A stretch of DNA of 64,000 bases from the NCBI RefSeq assembly GCF_032362555.1, contig NC_083519.1:8139501-8203500 (forward strand), given 5' to 3'. The translations under genes and the position numbers were made by a program. Below the pieces are notes generated by a model. That model made no database searches. It was given only the letters and a program-made list of their open reading frames with translations, and had not been told where the DNA came from. The DNA is from Amyelois transitella. Its lineage: Eukaryota; Arthropoda; Insecta; Lepidoptera; Pyralidae. Below, in pieces: positions 48,501 to 60,500 of the stretch; the stretch's first letter is position 1; every line of letters starts with the position of its first letter.

Positions 48501-51500
48501 ACGGCTAGTTTTTGTAACTCGTCACCCAACCTTCAGCTGAACGCCTCGTTAGCTAACGAACTAATCGTTTATTTGTTTCTATGTTTTTTTTTGCCCCAAA
48601 ACAACTTCCTGTGATTTGTTTTAGTCGCTTTCGTTGCATTTTTCGTGACTATAAGGCGCATGATTCGACGCTTCAAGTTAGACATCTTTAACCGGTCGAG
48701 CGCACGTCTCATTAAAATTAAGGGCACGTCTCATTAAAATTATCTTTTAAATTCTTAAGCGAAAGATTACGTTAGAAACAAATATCCTCATTGCTCTTCC
48801 TTTTGGTTTTTTCTACAAAAAATTGTCATCATCTACATTATTGTGAAGTTGACTTTGAAGAAAATGCTGCAGTGCAGTTTGTTACTGCTTCTTCCGCGCT
48901 GACGCTTTGGAAGCGGCATAAGTTTTAAGTAATTTATTTGACGTCGTTGTAAAACCAAAAGATATGATAATTATTAAGTAATAATTATAACGTTCCATAA
49001 TAATGACAAAAGTAATGAATTTGAATTATCTGGAGTTAGTCCAGTCTCCGTTGAGTCTTTATTTGTCTGAACGCCTAGGATCATGATCATGCAATGGGCA
49101 AGTCAGGGTTTTACACGAAGCGACTTCTGTCCGACCTTCGCGAACTTCGCAGGCAATCTGAACATGGTTACAATTCGTTGCCTGAACGAACCCACACTGA
49201 CTGACAGACATACATTTCAACGCACAGCCCAAATTGCTAGGTAATTCCTACATGCCTAATATAGCCAAGAGATGCATTTCCTAAATTTCTTGTGGCAACA
49301 AAAATGAATGGGATTTTTCGTTTTACGCAAGCGAAACCTCGGGCATATTCTAGTAAATAAATAAATTCACAGTTGGCATACTTTCGTCAAGGAGAAACCG
49401 GTTTGGTGCAAGTTCAAGTTTACTATAGTAAAAACTACACGTTCAATTCCATTATGTAATTTATAGATACCTACTTTTGTTTTGTCATAGTTAGCAACGC
49501 GCCTAGTATCTTGAACAACGGTAACCGCTTACCATCAGGCTAATTATCTTTATATATATTAAGCTCTTCCATTACTTGGAGACTGGCTAAATGACTGACT
49601 GACCACACACAGCAGCCTGAACCCCTGGGTTTGGAGATTTGAAATTTGACATTTTTGTATGTGGTCTTGGGGTCCACTTAGAGTTTTACCGGAATTTTCG
49701 CGGGAACTAACAAACTATTCAACTGTTTTTTTGTTTGTCGCTTCTAGACGTTTTATATTTTATCTGTTTATATTTAAACAAAATTTGCTGTAATTGACAG
49801 TCTCTGAGACGTAAGCGGTAGGTATATAAGTATATTTATTATGTTGTCATAATTTTTGATTTCGGTGTGACTTTCCACTTCTTAAGTTTAGCATTTTTTC
49901 GAATTCTATGATTGACCTATCTATAAAGAACTAACAAACAAACCAATTCACTTTTGCATTTATAATATTAATTGGGATCCGAGATTAAGACCTCCTTTTA
50001 AACATACATACATATATTTACGTCTACATATAAAATTAAAATTAATTATATTAAATAACTAATAATAATAATTTAAATTTCACATTATGTATCACATGTA
50101 GGTAATAACAAATATTACGTACATAAGTTTGTTGCAACTCAACATTTAGAAATGTGCTGGTAACTCGTATCACAAAAGTTAGCAGCGCCACGGTCGCTGA
50201 TAAGAATAGTTTACGGTATAAGAGAAACCTGATTGATTTTGAAAGCGAATTTCTGATTTCTTTACCTACCGTTATGGCGATATTTTTGTTGTGAATCTTG
50301 TATACCTATAAAATTCTTGTGTCAAGAAGTGTGTTCCGAAACGGCTTGACCGATTCTCATGAAATTTTGTGAGAATATTGAGTAAGTCTGAGAATCGGCC
50401 AACATCTATTTTTCATACCCACAAAATGCAAAACCACGTTTGCAGGGACAGCTATTAATATAGAAAGTTTATCAAAATATGAAGTAACATAAAAAAAGTA
50501 CCACCGATATGGTCGATTAAAACATCGGAATGCACAGATTATCTTATCTAATACTCGGTGTATTAGACTTTTGAGAGAAATATTTGATAGCTTACCAATT
50601 TTCTTAAGGCGAGGGATATAGTGACACATAGTGAGGAAACCACACGGCAGTCTACATTCTGACAAAATAATGCATGTGTAACCATAATGTAATTATGTAA
50701 CCATAATGTAATTATGTAACCATAATGTAATAAAGGGTGTGTTTTTCTTTTTCCATTCCAGAAAAAGCGGCGGAACAAACAACACCGTAGTATTCTTTAA
50801 TATACAATATTAGATTATACGTAAATAGGTTTACATAAAACCAGTATATTTTACGATTATCAATTTATCAGTTAATTGCCTATCATTGCAACAACGTTAA
50901 TGCAACATATATATTCATGAAATTTATTATTACAAGTTAGTTCGTCGCATGCGCAATCATAATTACATACCAACAGCATAATACGCTGCTCAAAATCGTT
51001 GAAATTTAGCAAGGAGTTATTACTAGGAAATAGAGGCTAATACGGTGAATTAGCGTTAACCTAGATGGGTAAGGTCAGACAAGAGTAGCTTTGGGTAAAA
51101 AGCTGATTTTATCAGTCCCGAATCAGGATAATCTTTGTTAATGTCGCGTGTAAAATTTGAAAAATCATTAGTGACCATCCTTAGACCACATAAAGAAACA
51201 TTTAAAACTAACTGTGCCCGGGACTTCGTTCGCGTGAAATAGTTATTTTGGGCATCATTGAGCCCTCAAGGATGAATAATTTTCCCCTTCTTTCACATTT
51301 TCCATTATTTCTTTTTTTAGTTGCAACGTGATATTATATAGCCTAAAGCCTTCCTTGATAAATGGTCTACTAAATACAAAAATTTTTCAATTCGAACCTG
51401 TAGTTCCTGAGATTAGCGCGTTCAAACAAACAAACTCTTCACCTTTATAATATTAGTATAGATTACTTAACACAGCAGTTAGAGATATCCATTCATATGA

Positions 51501-54500
51501 CAGTGTCAGAGAATGAGTAAATTTTCTTAATGTAGATTTCATCATTAGTACCTAATCGTTTCTGATAAGATGCCGTGCAGATTAATGGAATTCGTACTTT
51601 AGTCTTTATGTTGGCAGTAAGGGCATTGTGCCTCCCACGAACCTTGGGTCAAGGAGTCTGTCCGATGTTAGTAATTATTTCTATACTTCGCAGTCGATCG
51701 TGAAGCACGTAAACACATTTATTGGTTGAATAATAAGGATTTCTTATATTTATTAATTGTTGTTAAACTTGCAATTTCTAAGCAGAACTATTATCCTCTC
51801 GCCACAAAGCTTATTCAAATAAATAAGTGAATCAATGATAGGTTTGGGGGAATATTTTTTTGGTTTTTAGGTTACACTAATTTGGGCACTTTATATTGTC
51901 ATCGGTGTCTTAATTTGCGATAGACCCTTGTTGGTAGGTAGGCTTATAAACTTGGGAATATTCCTTTAGGCGATGGGCTAGCAACCTATCACTTTTTTAA
52001 TCTCAATTCTATCATCAAGCCAAAAAGCTGATCGTGGTCTATCAGTATTTTCAAGATGTTAGCTCTATAGTCCAAGATCCCAGAGCCGTAAGACACAACT
52101 TATTTTCTAAAGAATGGATCTTTCCATTCTCAGTAGTCTTTCGTGTACTTTTAACCCAGATAAGCCTACTGTCCTATATTTAGGACAGTAGAAATAAAAA
52201 CAAATATCAGAATACCCTCTTTATCTAAGATTATTTAGTCTTATGATTTGCAGTAAGAAACGTGTCAGCTTTATTAGAAAAAATAAAAAGACAGTTATTT
52301 TAACAGTTTTTACCTTATATTTTACCTTATAAGTGTGTAATAAAAGTGCGTTGCAGACATGGCAAATGACAGGTATGTATAAAAAGTTATATTTTACTCC
52401 TGAGTTGTTTTTTTCTGTGTTAATATCTAGTTAATAACCTTAACTTTTGTACTAAATAAATATTCTAGCAAAATAATATAAATAAATTACATATAACTTG
52501 TTACAAATACTAGTGTACTATATATAGGACAGTAGGATAATATACATGATTTTAGTACAATAATACAAATTTTTCTTTACAGACCGTTAGCTGCGCATGA
52601 AATTTTAGATGCTTTAGAAAATGTTTCTGATAATGAAGAAGATTATAGAGAACGACTGATATGTATTCTACCTCCTCCTGTTGATCCTGACTGTCTCACT
52701 GACGAAGATTCGGGTGAAGAAGATAATGTAACTTTGAATAATTTGCCACGAAACATTCTGCTTCAACCGGCTGAAGTAATGATTCAAGGGCAGATTATGG
52801 TGAGTGATACAGAAGAAGAACCTTCTGATTCTACAGGTCGAACTAAACGTAGGCGTACCTACGCATGGAGAAAACGGGACTTGGCAAAAAATCCCGTGAA
52901 TTGGCCAGATGTTCAAGGCGCTTGCCAAGATAAGCGCCCAATTGAGTGGTTTGAAAACTTCTTCGATGAAGATGTTATTTCGTTGTTGGTGTCAGAGAGC
53001 AATAAATATGCTGTCAAAAAGAATTTGCCTGGAGACATAACCACTGAAGATATGAAATGTTTCATCGGCATATTGTTGGTTAGTGGTTATTCATGGCTCC
53101 CCCGTAGAAGAATGTATTGGGAAAACTCCCCTGATACAAAGAATGAATTGATCAGCTCGGCTATGACTAGGGATAGATTTGACTTTATTTTTCGCCACCT
53201 TCATGTAAATGATAATCTGGATTTGCAAGACAAATACACAAAAGTACGCCCCCTAGTTACACTCCTAAATAAAAAGTTCTTAGAGTTTTCTCCTCTTGAA
53301 GAGCATTACAGTGTAGATGAGGCCATGATTCCCTACTATGGCAGACATGGCTGCAAACAGCACATAAAAGGTAAACCTATTAGGTACGGGTTCAAAGCTT
53401 GGGTTGGTGCTACACGGTTAGGGTATGTTTTATGGATGGAACCATACCAAGGTGCTACAACTATGTGCAATCCAATATATAAAGAATTGGGGCTGGGTGC
53501 AAGCGTTGTTCTCACTTTTTGCGATGTGCTGATTTCACGTGGCTTCGACCTTCCTTACCACGTAGTTTTTGATAATTTTTTTACTGGGACGCCCTTGCTG
53601 GAAGAGATAACAAAGAAAGGCCTTCGTTGCACTGGGACAGTTCGAGAAAACAGGACATCTAGTTGTCCTCTGATTACATCAAAGTTACTGAAAAAAAAGG
53701 AACGTGGTGCTGTCGATTACAGAACGACACATGACAACACGTTCATTATTGCTAAATGGCATGACAATAATATATTCAGTATTGCTTCTAATGCTGTAGG
53801 AATAAATCCTAAACAATCTGCCAAACGCTTCTCACAAAGTGAAAAGAGAAACATTGTCATAGAAGAACCACATATGGTGTCCATCTATAACAAATATATG
53901 GGGAGAGTGGATCGGTCTGACGAAAATATTTCACATTACCGAATTGGTATACGAGGTAAGAAATGGTACATGCCGTTGCTCACACACATGATTGATCTTG
54001 CCGAACATAATGCATGGCAGTTATATAAAATAAATCATGGAAAACTGGATCATCTTGGCTTTCGCAGAAGGGTAGCAATTGCTTTGATTGAATCAAACAG
54101 AAAAAATGCCAAAAGAGGGCCTAGCCGACCCTCCCATCATGAACATGCTGATAGTCGTAAAGACCAAATGAATCATCTGGTTATTCCTCAATCGAAGCAA
54201 ACACGCTGTCGTCAATGTCACAAAAAATGTTTGACACGTTGCAAGAAATGTGATGTTGGAGTGTGTGTCAAGTGTTTTGAAACATATCATTCATAAAAAG
54301 TGTTAATCTAGTAAATTACATATAACAATGGGTAATATAATCAATAGTTATCTAATAAACTACACTTTTTGATTACATTCTGTTTTGTCATAAATGGTCT
54401 TTTATTTCCTCTTATTATCCTACTGTCCTACATATAGGACGGCTGTTTCCCTGAAAGCCTTACACTTAATTTTTTTTTCATAATTTTTTTTATGTTGCAT

Positions 54501-57500
54501 AAGATCAAATAAACTAAATAATATAACTTTTTTCAAAATTTTCAGAAAATTTTAGTTTCAGGCTTATCTGGGTTAATACCTGCATGTTTGTGAGACTTGC
54601 CCAGTGACACCTGCGCAGGTACCAGGCGAGAAAGGTAACTAAAAATCACAGTTACTTAACTTAAATTTTTATGACTGACTAGCTTTCCGCCCGCGGCTTC
54701 GCCCACGTGTAATTCGGTTATATATAGCGTTTTTTAATGATCTCGACAGGGCTTTTTCTTCCACAGGCTGAAATCTTGTTACAACTGGAATTAAATATAG
54801 CCTGTGTTACTCAGGGATGATGTAGCCTCGTGATAGTTAATAGAAAATAAAATTCGGGTGTTTTATTTATGCATACCGATTACGCCGAGATTTATGGACC
54901 GATTTACGTGATTCTTTTTTTGTTCGGTAGAGTATACTTTCAAGTTGGTCCCGTTGTTACCTAGTCAGGATCTGATGATGGTATTCCAGGGAAATCAAGG
55001 GCAACCTCAAATTTACAGGCAATTACGTTTTTGACAATTTCATAGATCTGTTTAAGTATTTGCGTCTGATAGTCATCATCCCATGTGAATGAGCTGATGA
55101 TGGAAGGTACAACTCCTCAACGGTTAGGAGTTGAAAGAAAATTCTTACGAAGTTATACGTACATGTGAGGCTATTAGGTTGACCTGATAATAAAAAGTAA
55201 ATCTCATTAACGTTAAGAATTTAGGTGAAAATGGATGCGGACAAATTTCGTCTCTTCACTTGTTTCCTTTTAGCTGTTTGTATGGGTAGTGTTAACACAA
55301 AATAGGGATTTAAAGGCGTGATGTTATTAATGTTATGCATGTATGTACATAATTATGTATGTTAAAGAGACGACTGAAAGTTGTCATACAAAGTCTTTTT
55401 TTTAAGGATGGGAAATCATCAAATGACCTCTCCCGCTCTGGGTGGAACGGAAGGGAGTGTCAGACTTTTACTGACTAAAACCCACCTCGTTCCTTCAGTT
55501 GCCCTTTGCGTTCCGGGGCCACGGTATCTAGTTAGAACTTTCCCGCAGCCCCGGCTCAGTTTATCCCGTTTCCCCCCCCTTGGGGGTTGACATTTCAAAA
55601 ATCCCTTCTTAGTGCTCACTTATGTTACTAAAGGAACCTCTGTTCAAAATCTCAGACTCCTATACCGAGCGGTTTCGGCTGTGCGTTAATAAATCAGTCA
55701 CCCAATCGCACCCCCTAAATCACGATTGGAGGGTAGTTTGAAAAAACTTATAATGTCAAACATATTTACTTGCCTATGTACGTGTTCATGCCAAGTTTCA
55801 AGTTTATAAACCCAAGGAATAAGATTTTTCATAGAAACGTTTTTACCCCTTTTCCCCCCCTTGGGGGTTGAATTTCCAAAAATCCTTTCTTAGTGCTCCC
55901 CTACATATCCCAAGGAACCTACATTCCAAATTTCAGCTGTCTACGACCAGTAGTTTCGACTGTGCGTTGTCTGTCAGTCAGTCACTCAGTAACGGAAGAG
56001 TTTTATATATATAGATATTTTTATATATATTTTATAGAATATTACTCTGAAGTCATATCAGAGAAGTCAGACGCTTTCCATGCGCCAGAACTTTTGTCAG
56101 ACGCTTTAAAGCTCTATCAAAAAAAAAATTAACTTAATTTATTTTTAAATGTCTGACTTTTATATATGTTATTCAGATAACTATTACAAAGTTGTATTAA
56201 ATCAGTCAGACAGTTTGTAATGACCAAACACCCCTTAAACACAAGAATTACTCAGCCTCGAGTATGAGCGCGATAACACAATGCGCATGCGCGTCAGAGT
56301 AAAATATCTAATATTTGAAAAGTACTTACTATTTCAATTTCATATTTTTGCATATCTATTCAAATACGATGAAATTTATAATTAAAATAATAATTAATCA
56401 TTTTTAAAATAATGGGAAAATGAATTTATTTGTAGCAATAATAGCCTTTCAAAAAGAATGAATTTTATTTTATAAAATATATCTATTATAATAATTTCAA
56501 TAAAAAAATAATTAATTATGATTAATCAATTGAATTATTATTTTATTGTCTCTTAATCATCTTCATCATCAAAATAATCATTTGAATTTTCATCATTTAT
56601 TAAATCTCTATACTGTCTACTCAAGTCATCGTCCTCATCATCAGTTAGATTGTCGTTGCTGGCAGCATTTTCTGTAAAAATAAAATCATAAACAATTAAA
56701 AAATAGAATGACAAATATAATAAATTGTAAGCCAAAAGTCAAAGTACGGTACCTGGTTCATGAAGTGATTCGCTAACGAATCCGGGTAATTGGTCACCAT
56801 CAAACCAATGAAAACGGTACTGGTTATCTTCTAACGTCCATCCATTATTTTCCGGAGTAAAATAGTTGGTTGTTTTTGATTTGCATTATTATTTTGATGA
56901 TGAAAATTATTAAGAGACAATAAAATAATAATTCAATTGATTAATCATAATTAATTATTTTCTTATTGAAATTATTATAATAGATATATTTTTTAAAATA
57001 AAATAAAAATCATTCTATTTGAAAGGCTATTGCTACAAAAAAATTCATTTTCCCCTATTTATATGCAAAATATTATATTATTTTAAAAATGATTAATTAT
57101 TATTTTAAATATAAATATCATCGTATTTGAATAGATATGCAAAAATATGAAATTAAAAACAGTAAGTACTTTTCAAATATTAGATATTTTACTCTGACGC
57201 GCATGCGCATTGTGCTATCGCGCTCATACTCGAGGCTGAGTAATTCTTGTGTTTAAGGGGTGTTTGGTCATTACAAACTGTCTGACTGATTTAATACAAC
57301 TTTGTAATAGTTATCTGAATAACATATATAAAAGTCAGACATTTAAAAATAAATTAAGTTAATTTTTTTTTTGATAGAGCTTTAAAGCGTCTGACAAAAG
57401 TTCTGGCGCATGGAAAGCGTCTGACTTCTCTGATATGACTTCAGAGTAATATTCTATAAAATATATATAAAAATCAGTCATAAAAATTTAATTTAAGTAA

Positions 57501-60500
57501 CTGTGATTTTTAGTTACCTTTCTCGCCTGGTACCTGCGCAGGTGTCACCGGGCAAGTCTCACAAACATGCAGGTATTAAAAGTACATGAAAGACTACTGA
57601 GAATCGAAAGATCCATTCTTTAGAAAATAAGTTGTGTCTTACGGCTCTGGGATCTTACTCTACTAGGTATCTATGTGACTATATGTATGTATGTATAGAG
57701 CTCACTAAAGTTGTCCATGGTAAAGAGTTAAGAATCAAGACTCACCCAAAACAAAACAAGCTGTATAGACCCCGCCACCAAACGCCGGTTCCAGAAACTC
57801 GAACACTATGAACATTTCGTAGTTGACCGACAGAGCTCGGATGACGCCGAAGACGCCATTGGAGACTGCAGCGAAGATCAGAGCCACTCGGCGGCCGAAT
57901 TTGTCTGATAGAAGTCCAGTGAGGGGAATGGAGACGAAGAAGCCGGCATTGTGGACTGTGCCAACCAGGGAGCGCTTCCAGTCTTGACAGGCGAGGTTGA
58001 ACTGCAAAAGAAAGGTTCTGATTAAATTATGAGGCGGCAAAAGGTTCAGTAGCAGGTGTAACCATGATCACAATCAGGTTAGGTCGACCCTGCAAAGGTT
58101 GATAGTTAGATGGGAATCGATTCTTGTACGATTATGACTACGATACGTGTCGTTCGATTCTTAAACGTTGAGGTTTTGGCTAGCTTTCCATTTTTAATGG
58201 CATTGGCATTTTTATAAAAAGCACTAAAAAAAGAAGGTCGTGTCTCTGAAGACAGACAAAATAGATTGGAAAAAATAAAAAGAAATATCCCAAAAGCCTT
58301 GATAAAAATGTAGTAAATAACGAAAGGCTTTTGTAAAACAGAGGTGATTGGGAGACAGTTTGGTCAGGGTCAAACGTAATAGAATCAACATGATTTGATT
58401 GCAGTGATTATTCCTTTAGACGCCTTTCATGACATCCATTTAAATAAAAAAGAAAATTATTTTTTTAAAATGGTGAGAAACACTATACACGGCACAGATC
58501 AGGCGTTAGATAAGCATAGGTGTAAAAGCACATGATAGGTTTTCATATCAAAGTTTATAAAGGGATTTTATTTTGAAGCGATGGGATGACTAGATGACAA
58601 AATGACTAACCCATTAGACAGGCACTGCGCTACTGCCTGTCTAATGGGTTAGTCATTCTGTCATTGGACCATACAGCAAAATGCGGTCTTCGAGTCACTT
58701 TTGGCCCTTAACATGTAAGGGATAACTTAAAGGCGTGAAATATATATATATGTGAAACCACGGCCTATACCACGTGGTATAATGCCCATAATAAATAGTA
58801 CACTGGCGACGATAATCGTAATTTCACAGTTCGCGAGAAATTAATGAATCACCCGCGTCGCATCGTGACTGGCACGTTTGCCACCACGGGGACCATGTAT
58901 GGAGAATAACATAGGTGTGTAGAATTCAATAAACTATTTAAATATATATACATACATACATACATAAAATCACGCCTCTTTCCCGGAGGGGTAGGCAGAG
59001 ACTACCTCTTTCCACTTGCCACGATCTCTGCATACTTCCTTCGCTTCATCCACATTCATAACTCTTAAATATATATAAAAAATAAATTCAAAAAGGTAAA
59101 GACTGTCGTCTAGTGATGAAAGCTGGGACCAACAGCTCAACGTGCCTTCCGAAGCACAGAGAGGTTTGAGATAATTTATGGTGTGCCCCTTGTGGTCATG
59201 TCCAAACGTGGATCAAAAATGGGTAATGAAAATGTAGACTAGGTTCAAAATTTTTCGGCCATGCACTTACGCCTTTTTTCTAATAACAATCCTACCTTCT
59301 GGCTTAAGTCCCGGTTGCATCCTTATCACTCTGGAGAAGAACATAGGGTATGCCTTTGGCCATATGGATCCTAGATTGGGTGAGTCAGGTTTTTACACGA
59401 AGCGACTCCCATCTGACCACCGCAGCCTTTGCAAGTAAACCTAACCTGTATTAGATCGATCATGGTTACACATTCATCCAGTTGCCTGAATGTGCAGGTT
59501 TCCTCACGAAGTTTTTCCTTACCGTAAAAGCATCGATTAGTAGTCAAACAGTAGTTTGATGGCTATTTCAGAAGTTATGTGTTATGTACATTGGTATATG
59601 GCCGAGGTGGGATTGGAACTTGTGCCTTTCTATGCATCACGCATTTTAATCGGGCACCTTACCAATTCGACCACCAACGTTCTTACGCTTTTTCTTACGA
59701 CAATATGCATTTTAGAAGCTATAGGTAAAAGCTCGTATATGTCTTTACATGTATGAGTATCATCATCAGAAATTAGGTACAATTATGACATTTTGTTTTA
59801 TCCTAACACATTAACTGAAAAAACTATGAACAATGAAGTAGGTATATTATTATCACACAAATCACATGTACTTTAATGTCTCTATAAAGTCATAATTCAC
59901 TGCAATTTGCCACAGCACTTCAACTGTAATTATTGTAATCAAAATGATTGACATTTTTAATGGACCACAGATTATTTGAACAGCGTAAAGTATTTTGCGG
60001 GTATTTTGGTGTGATATATCATTAACTATTCGCATATTTCGTTGTGTATAAATAGCTCCAAAACGTCGATGGTTGAACGGTTAAAGAGTCAGAATAAAAA
60101 AGCGATGCACAAGGTCAAATTTTACCGCGGCCAATGCCAATGACTCTTTTCCGAGTTATGTGTTAGTTTGTTGCTAAGCGATGCTAAAACATCATGAAGA
60201 ACCTGCATGAGATGTGTTACCATGATCCATTATGGGTAAGGTTTCCTTGTGCTGTAGCGGAGGTCAGACGGGAGTCGTTTCATGTAAAAACCTCATCTGA
60301 AGAATACCTACCTTAAAAAGTACATACATACGTATGGTCACGTCTATATCCCTTGCGGGGTAGACAGAGCCAACAGTTTTAAAGACTGATAGGCCACGTT
60401 CAGCTTTTTGGCTTAATGATGGAATTGAGATTCAAATAATGACAGGTTGCTAGCCCATCGCCTAAAAAGAATCCCAAGTTTGTAAGCCTATCCCTTAGTC

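Larger units (their letters stand above)
47942..51934. other. Left part of the large transporter intron
   Basis: No gene supported. It holds a SINE C fragment (about 49060-49200), a retro-element scrap (49560-49760), repeat F (50290-50456, 'aaacggcttgaccgattctc'), a 19-bp tandem repeat (50678-50731) and a repeat D fragment (51215-51470). Confidence 0.5.
52074..57656. mobile_element. Large foldback element with arms of about 770 bp
   Basis: Sequences starting AAGATCCCAGAGCCGTAAGA at 52074 and ending with the complement at 57656 form a long inverted repeat. The right arm, 56883-57656, is continuous. The left arm consists of 52074-52154, 54577-54677 and 56018-56582, interrupted by a piggyBac element and a retro-element fragment. 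The arms are highly similar over their whole length by eye, including GCGCATGCGC near 56285 and 57205. The loop (56583-56882) contains a spliced protein-coding remnant. No clear target duplication could be fixed. Foldback-type elements of this size are usually moved by enzymes supplied in trans. Confidence 0.8.
51935..57700 (-). repeat. Repeat A copy split by the foldback element
   Basis: The left part, 51935-52073, runs from 'ggcttataaacttgggaata' to 'gttagctctatag'. The right part, 57657-57700, continues with a decayed 'ctatgtgactatatgtatgt' tail. The order matches the family consensus, so the intervening sequence was inserted into a pre-existing repeat A. Confidence 0.7.
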
